Source: a bacterium
Lineage (GTDB): Bacteria > Spirochaetota > Spirochaetia > JABEVK01
Direction of reading: 5' to 3'
Length of the DNA: 16,412 bases
Assembly (NCBI GenBank): GCA_021782055.1
Contig: JAJXVP010000042.1
Location: 1 to 16,412, forward strand
Each line of letters starts with the position of its first letter. Position 1 is the first letter of the stretch. Below, piece by piece: positions 1 through 7,472 of the stretch. Under the pieces are notes generated by a model. That model saw nothing but the letters and a program-made list of their open reading frames with translations, made no database searches and was not told where the DNA came from. A program made the position numbers and the translations under genes.

Positions 1-2020
1 TCATGATCTCATAGCGGGTGTTGTAGGCGCCTTCGACCGAGAAGCTTTTTTCATCCTCACGAAAACGAATGGTAATGGGCAAATCCTGAACCACAATGAG
101 ATGGGTGGTTTCTAAGGGGAGGGGGAGCTGTGGGGCGAGAGTGTGACTCAAGCGTGCCGCTTTGCACATTAAAATAAATTGCCATAAGCGCAAGTTTCGT
201 AGATAAAGCCGATCAAACTGATGATGTTGCGAAAGGCTTGCGCCAATGTACATGTTGAAATCCACCCCATCGGTGGACGTTTTGTCAAAATAATGGGGAA
301 ACATCGCCTGAGCCCAGACCTGTTCTGTTTCTAGTAGCCGAGAGAGTTCCGAGTTGATTCGTGAAACTGAGTCGTCAAAATCTTTTCGTTTACGATAGAC
401 AAACCGTCCCTGGGGGTCCAAAGAATCTTGATACTCGCGCAAGGCCTTATCGACACCAGGGCTCCAGTGGTTCAGGTCGATAAAGCTCGCTTCAACATCG
501 TCACGCAAAAAGTGCAGAATGCCAATTTCATCCCCGGAGGAAAGGCCACTTTCTAAATGACTCAAGTAGCGTTCAACTTGAAATTGAAGCTCTTGAAAAA
601 CGGGAAAATCTTTTACTTGGCGAGCTTGTTGTAAAACCCGTAAGGCCAAAGTGAGGTGCAATTCGAGGTCGGTCGCTATGGCGTTGTTCCGAGTGACCGA
701 AGAATTGCGGATATCGGTGGCGGCGTAAAGCGGGTAGACGCCCTCAAAGGTCAAGTTTGGTTCAGCGACTCCGCAGTGAGCCTGTTCTTTGAGCAACTTC
801 AGAGCCTCTTGGCGAAATTTCCAGGCAACAGCAGGGTGAATCGCCGTGTAGCGTTCTTGAATGATACGTTGAATGCGGTTTTCTAAATCCTCTAGGCTCG
901 CGTGGAGGGCTAGGGCGAACAGGGGTAGCACCTCTTGAAGCTTTTCGCCTTGATTGGCACTCAAGGCTCCGGGTTGGTCCGAGGTAAGTCCAAAGGTACC
1001 CAACACCTGCTCTTCAAAAATCAGGGGCGCCACCAAGAGCGAACGAACCCCTTTGTTCTGCAGGTGGACTTCTAACGCTGATGGCGAAGCCAAGGTCGCC
1101 ACGTCCTCAACCCAGAGCATTTTTTTCTCGATGTAAGCTTTTTCAAACAACGAACCGGTAAAATCTTGAGTCACAAACTCTCGTTGATCCTGAAGCCAAC
1201 AGTCGGCTTGTGATAACTCGACTGAATGCATGATCGTCACTTTGTTTTCGTGGATCCCCGCAATATTGAGCTTCAAGTTTTTTTGAGCGAGCCACGACGA
1301 GAGGAGGGTTTCTACTTGTGAAAGACCCAGGTTGGAGGTAATGGCGGAGGGTAAGAGTAACGCTTCTTTTAACTGTGAAACTTGACGGGTCGCCGTAATA
1401 TCTTGGGCGGTCAAAAACACAAACCCGCGAAACTCAAAGGACCCAGGGACAAGAAGTTGCGACAGAAGCTCACGGTTGTTGGGGTCTGCTCTTAGTTGAG
1501 CCCATTGCTGTTCGCCAATGACCTTGAGGGGCTTCAAGGGGTTTACCCGCAAAAAGTCGGTCTTCATACTCAGTTGAAAGTGCCGGGTAAACCCACTTTC
1601 CGGGTCAGTCAGCGAAAGAATGGGTTGAACGGGGTTCAAAAGCTCAGGGCGCTGATACAGTTTACTGAGGGCAAAGGACCAAGCAAAACAAAAAAACATT
1701 TCTACTGAATCGGCCTTGTCTTGCGGGCTTTTGTGCCGCATCAGTGAAAGAAAGCGCGGGGTAGCCAAAACAGGATCCATTTCAAACGGTGGAACCAAAG
1801 CCGAAATTTCGCTTTCCCAGAATACGGCGGGGATCACCGCCGAAAAGAACAACCTGACAGGCGGGTCATCAGCATGACTTTTTAAAAAGTTAACCCACCC
1901 AACCCGGTCCTCGGGGGCAGGTAAGTCCAAAAGCTTAAGCCATGACTCAGTGCCTTTCTGCGCTTGCCAAAAGTCAAGGAGGGCTTGAAAGCTAAAAACA
2001 GATTTGACTTCGGTTTTCAT
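1..2020 (-). CDS. GAF-domain protein (C-terminus beyond window)
   Basis: Reading the minus strand from an ATG at 2020 gives 673 open codons that run off the left edge. The upstream frame is closed by a TGA, so this is the first possible ATG. The product is soluble, with no signal peptide or membrane segment. A GAF-like sensor domain lies at about residues 225-375 (the V-R-S-L-L-V-A-P-L-I...V-L-G-T-F-G-L core is at 325-345). It is followed by a long helical region containing V-Y-P-L-Y-A-A-T-D-I-R (429-439). The C-terminal part has N-M-Y-I-G-A-S and later L-R-L-W-Q and F-R-E-D-E-K-S-F. I recall these landmarks from about 780-residue GAF proteins of Bacteroidota, so about 100 residues may be missing here. 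No output domain is seen and the ligand is unknown. There is no Shine-Dalgarno sequence before the start. The coding call is very safe; the family call is from memory. Confidence 0.85.
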   Translation of the reverse strand, partial: MKTEVKSVFSFQALLDFWQAQKGTESWLKLLDLPAPEDRVGWVNFLKSHADDPPVRLFFSAVIPAVFWESEISALVPPFEMDPVLATPRFLSLMRHKSPQDKADSVEMFFCFAWSFALSKLYQRPELLNPVQPILSLTDPESGFTRHFQLSMKTDFLRVNPLKPLKVIGEQQWAQLRADPNNRELLSQLLVPGSFEFRGFVFLTAQDITATRQVSQLKEALLLPSAITSNLGLSQVETLLSSWLAQKNLKLNIAGIHENKVTIMHSVELSQADCWLQDQREFVTQDFTGSLFEKAYIEKKMLWVEDVATLASPSALEVHLQNKGVRSLLVAPLIFEEQVLGTFGLTSDQPGALSANQGEKLQEVLPLFALALHASLEDLENRIQRIIQERYTAIHPAVAWKFRQEALKLLKEQAHCGVAEPNLTFEGVYPLYAATDIRNSSVTRNNAIATDLELHLTLALRVLQQARQVKDFPVFQELQFQVERYLSHLESGLSSGDEIGILHFLRDDVEASFIDLNHWSPGVDKALREYQDSLDPQGRFVYRKRKDFDDSVSRINSELSRLLETEQVWAQAMFPHYFDKTSTDGVDFNMYIGASLSQHHQFDRLYLRNLRLWQFILMCKAARLSHTLAPQLPLPLETTHLIVVQDLPITIRFREDEKSFSVEGAYNTRYEIM

Positions 2021-2129
2021 GTCGATTCAGTTAACAAGGTAATTCTAAAGTGATCGTAAGTCTAGGCGTTCCCTGAAGGCGGGCTGAAAGTCATCGTTTG
2101 TTAAATTATGTATTAATAAATAGGTGTGT

Positions 2130-2158
2130 AATTTAATAATTTGGTTTTTGTTTTGCAA
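2130..2158 (-). promoter_or_regulatory. Candidate promoter for the GAF gene
   Basis: On the minus strand TTGCAA (2158-2153) is followed after 17 nt by TAAATT (2135-2130). This would give a leader of about 100 nt before the ATG at 2020. The -10 box is poor and the region is AT-rich, so chance is a real possibility. A second lone -10-like TAGAAT at 2047-2042 lacks a -35 box. Confidence 0.3.
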
Positions 2159-2172
2159 AAAATAAAAAAAAC

Positions 2173-2201
2173 TTGCGATCCAAATAATTACCTACTAGAA
2201 T
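2173..2201 (+). promoter_or_regulatory. Promoter of the protease cassette, abutting the ATG
   Basis: TTGCGA (2173-2178), a 17-nt spacer, and TAGAAT (2196-2201). Only 9 nt separate the -10 box from the ATG at 2211, so a start 7 nt downstream would leave a leader of 0-4 nt. No Shine-Dalgarno sequence precedes the ATG, which agrees with a leaderless transcript. Confidence 0.6.
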
Positions 2202-2210
2202 ACGGTAATC

Positions 2211-4211
2211 ATGAAATGGCTAAGGCAAGCATTATTAATTCTTTTGGAGATATTTTCTTTTGTTTCCTTGGGGTGGGCTCAGAACACCGAGGCCAATTCT
2301 TTCTCTGACACCAGCCTGAAAAGTGTTGTGTATGTGCAAACGCAGTTCTTCATGGATAGTTCATTATCTCAAGAAGCTTCATTATGGTCAAAAGTAGACA
2401 AGTGGGCACAGACCAAGTTATTGGGAAATTATGTTACGGTATCAACGGGTTCTGGTTTTTTTGTCGACACCCAGGGACATATTTTAACTAACGCTCATGT
2501 CGTAGAAATTAAAGACGTTGGGGCCTTGAGAGCAGAGATCATTACGTCGTTGCAGGATTCGATTACCCACGATGTCCCGTTAGACGTACTTTCAGATTCT
2601 GAGAAATTTCAGCTTCGTGTGGATGTTGCGCGTATTTTGGCGGCAGCTACACCCCAAATCCGAATATGGGTTCCGGGCGGACAAACAGCCTCTGCCGTTG
2701 TGAACGACGTTAGTCCTTCAGACGATTTGGCGTTGCTCTCAATTCAGACTGACAAGACAACAAGGCCGCTTTTGTTATCACCTGTTGGAAATTTGCGAGT
2801 AGGTGATTCGGTTTGGGCAATTGGCTATCCTTTAGGAACTATTTTTAAACAGCTATTTAAAACACCGCAGGCTTCGGTGTCACAGGGTATTGTTTCGGCA
2901 ATACGAAACGATAACTGGGGGATTCAACACACGGCGGCATTAAATCCAGGCAATTCGGGGGGACCACTGTTAGATAAGTTCGGGAATGTTGTAGGGGTGA
3001 ATGTCGGTTTGATTACCAACTCTACCGGTTTATTTTTTTCTATTCCCGTCAGTCGTGTAGTGACGTTTCTCAAGAAAAATGGCTTGAGTTCGATCTTACA
3101 AGCGAATGAATTATTAAGACATTCCCGATCTATTGAAAATAGTCTGTCGACCTATGAAGTGGGAAAATCCGTTGTCATTATTTCTGATGTAGGCGCTCGA
3201 ATCAGTTCAAAGGGCCATTTTCTCGGTACCGCGCCGTTGGTGTTATCAATGGATACTCCTGCCAAGGTTCTGACGATCATCGGCTCTGACGGCTCACGAA
3301 CTATTACCCTTCGTCGGAACACTCAGATACAAGATACATCGACAGTTAACGTGGTTTTAATGCCATTTGAAGGTGCCTTACGTTTTACATCAGATCCGGC
3401 GGGAGCTTCCGTTGTGGTTGACGGGACTCCTATAGGTGTAACGCCGGGTGAAAAAGAAATATCTGCAGGAACACACATAGTCCAGTTTTTTCTCGATGGG
3501 TATAAGTTTTCTGAAAAGTCGATTGTTGTAAGAAAGGGACAACTAACACGAGTTGCTTCGAACGGCTCTGTCCAGATTCCCTTTACGTTTTCGGAACCGC
3601 TCCCCTCAGGTACGACCTTTGACTTGACCAACGGTAGTCACAACATTCAGCTTGTCGATCCCCCAAAATTGACTCTATCGACAGGTGTGTGGCACATCGT
3701 TGTTTCTAATCCAGGACAATTGCGCAACATTAGTTTTGATCTCGATACGGAAAAATCGCCGCGTGAAATAAACGTTAAATCTTGGTTTGACCTAAGCAGT
3801 TTAGTCTTCACGGGGTCTTTAGAGGGCTGTACGGTAAAGATAGACGGTCAAAAACTTCTATCCCCGCAATTAGGTAAGTCTTACTCTGTTTCCGCCGGAA
3901 CCACGCATACCATCATGATAGAGCGGCCGGACTACCATCGATTCACTGTGGACGTAAAATTGGAACCACAACAGACTAAGACAATAGTTGTAAATATGGT
4001 TCTGCTCCCTGAGGCTCAAAAAAGCCGCGATTTGTGGACCTCGGGACTTATGACCTGGGGGGGAGTGGGACTAATTGCTGGAGGGGTAGCTCTGGCAAGT
4101 CTTCCATCGGAACCAAATGTTGTCTCTGAAGTGGGGGCGGGGACGGCTATAACAGGACTAATCGTTACACTGATCGGTAGTATCTGGTTTAACTTGGCTT
4201 TAAATGAATAA
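2211..4211 (+). CDS. Secreted trypsin-like serine protease with PEGA domain and C-terminal membrane hairpin
   Basis: A signal peptide covers residues 1-23 (G-W-A then Q). A chymotrypsin/HtrA-type fold follows, with catalytic His96 in T-N-A-H-V-V, Asp172 in S-D-D-L-A-L-L and Ser249 in N-P-G-N-S-G-G-P. His and Asp are about 75 residues apart, against roughly 30 in E. coli DegP, so residues about 99-150 look like an insertion. There is no PDZ domain. Instead a PEGA domain lies at about 388-445 (S-D-P-A-G-A-S-V-V-V-D-G...G-V-T-P), followed by more beta-rich sequence with a second PEGA-like part (about 530-600). Two hydrophobic segments at about 611-631 and 640-660 should hold the protein in the inner membrane, with the protease outside. 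The substrate is unknown. It is the first gene of a three-gene operon. Leucine TTA codons and AT content are visibly higher than in genes to the right. Confidence 0.92.
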   Translation: MKWLRQALLILLEIFSFVSLGWAQNTEANSFSDTSLKSVVYVQTQFFMDSSLSQEASLWSKVDKWAQTKLLGNYVTVSTGSGFFVDTQGHILTNAHVVEIKDVGALRAEIITSLQDSITHDVPLDVLSDSEKFQLRVDVARILAAATPQIRIWVPGGQTASAVVNDVSPSDDLALLSIQTDKTTRPLLLSPVGNLRVGDSVWAIGYPLGTIFKQLFKTPQASVSQGIVSAIRNDNWGIQHTAALNPGNSGGPLLDKFGNVVGVNVGLITNSTGLFFSIPVSRVVTFLKKNGLSSILQANELLRHSRSIENSLSTYEVGKSVVIISDVGARISSKGHFLGTAPLVLSMDTPAKVLTIIGSDGSRTITLRRNTQIQDTSTVNVVLMPFEGALRFTSDPAGASVVVDGTPIGVTPGEKEISAGTHIVQFFLDGYKFSEKSIVVRKGQLTRVASNGSVQIPFTFSEPLPSGTTFDLTNGSHNIQLVDPPKLTLSTGVWHIVVSNPGQLRNISFDLDTEKSPREINVKSWFDLSSLVFTGSLEGCTVKIDGQKLLSPQLGKSYSVSAGTTHTIMIERPDYHRFTVDVKLEPQQTKTIVVNMVLLPEAQKSRDLWTSGLMTWGGVGLIAGGVALASLPSEPNVVSEVGAGTAITGLIVTLIGSIWFNLALNE

Positions 4212-4220
4212 GGAGGGTTT

Positions 4221-4703
4221 ATGAAACGCCTTTGGTGCGTCATTTTATTTCTGGGGGGAGTCTCATTGTGGGCACAAAGTGCACCAGCGCTTGACCCACA
4301 GTTAGGTAGAATTGTCGTCTACTTCACTGGTTTTACCGGTATTGGTGGTGACTACGAAGTTCATATCGATAATTTGCCTCACCTTACCTTTAGCGGCATG
4401 GGGGGGCAAGCCGTGTTCGATGTTTCGCCTGGAGCACATCTGGTTCAAGTCGATGGATCGAAGGTTTTTGGGATGGAAGTTACCTTGCCCTTCACCTCGG
4501 TTTTCGGGGAATTAGGGGTTGACGTAGAACAAGGTAAAACTGTTTATGTTTCGGTATTTGAAGATAGTTTTGATATTCAAGGTGTCAAATTAGATGTTGA
4601 TCCTGTAATGCTGACGTTGGTACGAAATAAACAAGGGGCAAGTGATACCAAGCTGAAAAAAGTGTCGTATCTGAATCTCGTTCAAGCTGGGGGCGCGAAA
4701 TGA
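4221..4703 (+). CDS. Small secreted protein of unknown function
   Basis: This 160-residue protein has a clear signal peptide (about residues 1-18, ending L-W-A before Q). The mature part is predicted to be beta-rich, with I-V-V-Y-F near the start and V-S-P-G-A-H-L-V-Q-V-D in the middle, then V-E-Q-G-K-T-V-Y-V. That order resembles small extracytoplasmic DUF2846/PEGA-like sandwiches, but I cannot assign it to a family with confidence. A perfect AGGAGG (4211-4216) overlaps the protease stop codon and lies 4 nt before the ATG, so translation is strongly coupled to the protease gene. Its 3' end overlaps the next gene by ATGA. Context suggests an envelope partner or substrate of the protease, which is inference. 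Confidence 0.85.
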   Translation: MKRLWCVILFLGGVSLWAQSAPALDPQLGRIVVYFTGFTGIGGDYEVHIDNLPHLTFSGMGGQAVFDVSPGAHLVQVDGSKVFGMEVTLPFTSVFGELGVDVEQGKTVYVSVFEDSFDIQGVKLDVDPVMLTLVRNKQGASDTKLKKVSYLNLVQAGGAK

Positions 4704-5251
4704 AGCCATTGAAATTTCTTCAAGGATTTGGCCTCCTTATGATATCCTTGGCATTTTTCTCCTGTTCGTCTTTGGGAACTCGAATTAACGACCTTTCCCT
4801 GGTGAAGGATAGTCAAAAAGCCTACTTGGTAGCACGACTCACAGTAAAACCTGAAGTTGCTAATCTCGAAAACCCAGAGATTATTGTTACTGATGCTTAT
4901 AGCTTTATTAGTAAGTTAGAAATGCACGCTGCGGACATGGGTGCCGGTTCACCTATGGTATACTCTATCGAACCAGGAACCTACTTTATTCGTGTCGCTG
5001 CTGTTCAGAAGGGGAATTTCTTCACGCCTACGACGGTAAAGCTCTGGCCGCTTCCTTATCCACTTGAATTTGTTTTCACAGTAAAGCCTGGTCAGGTTGT
5101 TTATTTGGGAGATTATTCCTTTAGTGAAAGTGGTTTGTCGATTAATTATAACCTGGACAAAATAAAAGCTGAAGTAGGTTCAGTTCAACCCGAGTCGCAA
5201 GGCTTTGATTGGGTAAGTTTAGATCGTCCAATCCCCAGTTGGGCGAAGTAG
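4700..5251 (+). CDS. Small lipoprotein of unknown function
   Basis: This 183-residue protein begins with a lipoprotein signal: hydrophobic residues 9-21, then F-F-S-Cys22, a relaxed lipobox of the spirochaete type. The mature part is beta-rich, with I-E-P-G-T-Y-F-I-R-V followed by V-K-P-G-Q-V-V-Y-L-G. This is the same order of elements (turn P-G, strand, then V-x-x-G-x-x-V-Y) seen in the preceding protein, so the two may be distant relatives. The start overlaps the previous stop (ATGA), implying translational re-initiation. It ends the protease operon. No enzyme motif is seen, and the function is unknown. Confidence 0.85.
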   Translation: MKPLKFLQGFGLLMISLAFFSCSSLGTRINDLSLVKDSQKAYLVARLTVKPEVANLENPEIIVTDAYSFISKLEMHAADMGAGSPMVYSIEPGTYFIRVAAVQKGNFFTPTTVKLWPLPYPLEFVFTVKPGQVVYLGDYSFSESGLSINYNLDKIKAEVGSVQPESQGFDWVSLDRPIPSWAK

Positions 5252-5260
5252 TATTTTGCT

Positions 5261-5295
5261 AAAAACCACCGGTGATATATATTGCACCGGTGGTT
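5261..5295 (-). terminator. Rho-independent terminator after the AraC pseudogene
   Basis: A perfect 11-bp stem (5264-5274 with 5285-5295) has a 10-nt AT loop. Reading the minus strand, it is followed by a run of five T (5265-5261, two of them within the stem). It lies about 85 nt past the pseudogene stop. On the plus strand there is no T-run after the stem, although the hairpin may also slow transcripts of the lipoprotein operon that ends at 5251. Confidence 0.65.
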
Positions 5296-5378
5296 GACTT
5301 AACCTTTGGCACGCCCATTAAATGGAGTTGCTCGAGGGTTTCCTGCGTCACAACATGTCAAAACTTCGAAAGATCTGC

Positions 5379-6243
5379 TTACTCTTTCAGCGCGGTAAGG
5401 CCCGGCTCTAACGGAACCTCGTGGCGAAACTCACGAGGTGTCATTCCCGTGGCACGGACAAAAACGCAATTTCTAAGACGGTTTTTTCGGGAGAGGTGAG
5501 CAGGAGGTTTTTCGCTTCGTCCAATCGCCAGGCGTTGACGTATTGCGTGTAGTTCACCCCCAAGACCTGATTGAGGAGCGCAGATAATTGCCGTGTTGTT
5601 AACCTTATGGTTTGTGCCAAGCGGGCCAAGGTGAGGTCTTTGTCACGAAAAAGCTTGTTCACTCGCATGACTTCTTCTAATTTCTGAAGCGTTCGGGGAA
5701 GATCAACTCCAAGAAGCGGCGCCGGATTAGGTTCTTTTTGTCGCGAAAGATCAGAAATCTTTGTGCTACATAGGGCGTGGTCAAAAGAAGCATGGCAACC
5801 AGTCCATAAAAGCTCCATGCGGTAGCAAAACAGAGGTTAAACAGCATAAACCGAGTTACCGGGGTGGCTTTTCGCCACAGTTGAACCACGGTTCTAACCA
5901 GAAAAAACACCTGAAAGAGGATGAACCAAGCAAAAATGAAATAGCCCAGGAGCAAATCCAGTTCTAAAGGAAGCGGCCCTGGGTGGCCTAGCCGGTACAA
6001 CACATGCCCCGCCGTGAAGACACCAACAAAGACAAGACCAAGCCAGTGGTACCAGCGCAAAGCCCAGCGAGTGTCTGTGGAGGCACGGTAATAGAGGTAC
6101 AACAGTGGGCCACAAACCATGTCGAGAAAGAAACCCAAAGTGGGGTCAAGCCCCTGCGCGCCTAGGGCGTGAAGCTGGTTAAGCGCTGAGAGGCCGAAGT
6201 CAAACGCGAGTTTTACGTCTATAAACTTTTCAGATTTAATCAC
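5379..6243 (-). pseudogene. Decayed membrane-bound AraC-family regulator (two lesions)
   Basis: Starting at a GTG (6243), frame one encodes about four membrane segments (G-P-L-L-Y-L-Y-Y at 45-52 and three long hydrophobic stretches to about residue 156). At 5763-5759 the frame must shift: one extra A in C-A-A-A-G would join ...P-Y-V-A-Q to K-I-S-D-L-S-R-Q. The second frame then holds the first AraC helix-turn-helix (L-T-L-A-R-L-A-Q...Q-L-S-A-L-L-N...V-L-E-I-A-F). At a T5 run (5464-5460) the reading changes again, to V-R-A-T-G-M-T-P-R-E-F-R-H-E-V, ending at a TAA (5381-5379). The usual S-G-F-x-S-x-S-x-F-x-R stretch, which is the second recognition helix, is absent. That fits a deletion of about 40 nt. 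Relatives also have about two more N-terminal membrane segments, so the 5' end may be truncated too. Confidence 0.8.
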
Positions 6244-6384
6244 AAACTTGCCGCGTTATAGTCTATATCACGCCCGAAATAAGCCACAAAGTTTTTGGTT
6301 TTGTGATTATATCTGAGCGTGAAGTAGACGATAACTCAGAGGCGTCGTTCCTCTAGCAATACTTTTTGAAGTTTTGTGCTTCAG

Positions 6385-7392
6385 TTAGCCTTTCTCGGGA
6401 ACGCTTTGGGCAGTTTCACTTTGATGCCACCGGACGATGATTTTTGCGTAAAGGGACGAGAAGGGGACTTGGATAAAGAAGGCTAGGGCAATCGCAAGAA
6501 CAACAAGGCTGGAGTTGCTTCCTGAACCCAGCAGCGGTACAGCAATTCCCAGGGCTAAAGCCAAATAGCGAACGGAAGTACCATAAACAACAGCAACACG
6601 GGTGGGGTAGGCCAGCCGCGAGGCCAAAAGTGTACTGAGGCCGAACATGAGTCCGTAGTACAACAGCAGAGGCGGCAAAAGTGTTAACACAAGGTCTGGC
6701 CTCTGAAGCAAAGCTTTATTCGTATTGAGGGCCATTATCAAAAATAAGACAGCCATCAGCCCTAACGAACTCAGGCCAGAAAACACAGGTTTAAGCTTTT
6801 TAAAGGCTTCGGGGCCTTTTTTGGCAACGAGAAAACGGCGGGTGACATCACCTAAAACAAGGGGAAGCACGATGACCAAGGCGACACGGGCCAGAATGAA
6901 TAAGGGGCCTACCGTTAAAACCTTGCCGGCAAAAAGGGGCAAGGCCAGCGGGAGACCTACGACTACGACGACTAAGCTGGCGGCTATAATCGAGAGGGCT
7001 ACCTTAAGGTTGCCGTGCGAGAGTTCGGTCCAAGTTGCCGTCATGCCGCTGGTCGGAACAAGCGAAATCAGCATCAAACCAAGCGCCAGGTAGGGTTGGT
7101 TCGCCAAAAAAACTTGAGAAAGTCCCCAGGCAAGGGCGGGCGATACGATAAAATTGAGAAATAACGCCAAGCCGACCGGTGCCTTATGTCGTGGTAATTC
7201 CGCTAAGTCTTCTAGACGCAGGTTGATAAACATGGGGTAGATCATCAAAAACGAAGCGGTGGCGCAAATGCCAACGTTAAAGGGAATTCCCCCTCCTTGG
7301 CCGCTGACCAATAGTCCAAGAAGCATTACCGTAAAGATTCCCCACGTCAGGTGACGGTTAAGGAAAGTCAAAAAGCTTCGAAAGATAGACAT
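6385..7392 (-). CDS. ACR3-like SBF/BASS-family transporter
   Basis: This 335-residue integral membrane protein has about ten hydrophobic segments and the order of motifs seen in the ACR3 branch of the bile-acid:sodium symporter superfamily: M-I-Y-P-M-F-I-N-L-R, then P-T-S-G-M-T-A-T-W-T-E-L-S-H-G-N. In true arsenite exporters the fourth membrane segment has a conserved Cys (P-C-T-A-M). Here that position reads P-T-S-G-M, so arsenite export should not be assumed and the substrate is open. The ATG at 7392 is preferred over the in-frame TTG at 7395, because AGGAGG (7404-7399) is 6 nt from the ATG and only 3 nt from the TTG. No ars genes are beside it. It has its own promoter just upstream. Confidence 0.88.
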   Translation of the reverse strand: MSIFRSFLTFLNRHLTWGIFTVMLLGLLVSGQGGGIPFNVGICATASFLMIYPMFINLRLEDLAELPRHKAPVGLALFLNFIVSPALAWGLSQVFLANQPYLALGLMLISLVPTSGMTATWTELSHGNLKVALSIIAASLVVVVVGLPLALPLFAGKVLTVGPLFILARVALVIVLPLVLGDVTRRFLVAKKGPEAFKKLKPVFSGLSSLGLMAVLFLIMALNTNKALLQRPDLVLTLLPPLLLYYGLMFGLSTLLASRLAYPTRVAVVYGTSVRYLALALGIAVPLLGSGSNSSLVVLAIALAFFIQVPFSSLYAKIIVRWHQSETAQSVPEKG

Positions 7393-7410
7393 CAATGTCC
7401 TCCTGTCCTT

Positions 7411-7439
7411 GTTATATTGTAAAAAACATATATTGTAAA
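7411..7439 (-). promoter_or_regulatory. Strong promoter of the transporter gene
   Basis: TTTACA (7439-7434), a 17-nt spacer, and TATAAC (7416-7411): five of six consensus bases in each box. The predicted start near 7404 coincides with the first base of AGGAGG, giving a leader of about 12 nt. Confidence 0.8.
7413..7439. repeat. Direct repeat across the transporter promoter (possible operator)
   Basis: The 11-mer TATATTGTAAA occurs at 7413-7423 and 7429-7439, 16 nt apart. One copy covers the -35 box and the other covers most of the -10 box. A repressor binding both copies would block the promoter. AT-richness weakens the case. Confidence 0.45.
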
Positions 7440-7472
7440 CTACTAATAATCAAAAAAGGACAGGAGGAGCTT

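Larger units (their letters stand above)
7398..7468. repeat. 13-bp perfect inverted repeat containing the transporter's ribosome binding site
   Basis: The arms 7398-7410 and 7456-7468 are exact reverse complements, 45 nt apart. The left arm, read on the minus strand, contains the AGGAGG of the transporter gene. The right arm lies 4 nt past the stop of the small membrane gene (7473) and would be anti-Shine-Dalgarno in a read-through mRNA. No T-run follows, so it is not a terminator. Confidence 0.85.

Noticed and set aside
656..1708. Several short plus-strand frames at the left end
   Set aside because: They lie opposite the continuous minus-strand GAF gene, which is open from 2020 to the edge.
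5416..5439. 8-bp inverted repeat (acctcgtg/cacgaggt) as a terminator
   Set aside because: It lies inside the coding remnant for the AraC C-terminal motif and has no T-run on either strand; the better terminator is at 5261-5295.
5759..5763. Programmed ribosomal frameshift in the AraC gene
   Set aside because: No slippery heptamer or downstream hairpin is evident, and a shift would still leave the second lesion and the missing recognition helix.
6269..6335. AT-rich hairpins between the transporter stop and the AraC pseudogene start
   Set aside because: The stems are six pairs or shorter with wide loops and no T-run, so neither a terminator nor an operator can be supported; a lone TATAAC at 6260-6255 lacks a -35 box.
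7393..7395. TTG as start of the transporter gene
   Set aside because: It is only 3 nt from the AGGAGG, whereas the following ATG has the usual 6-nt spacing.
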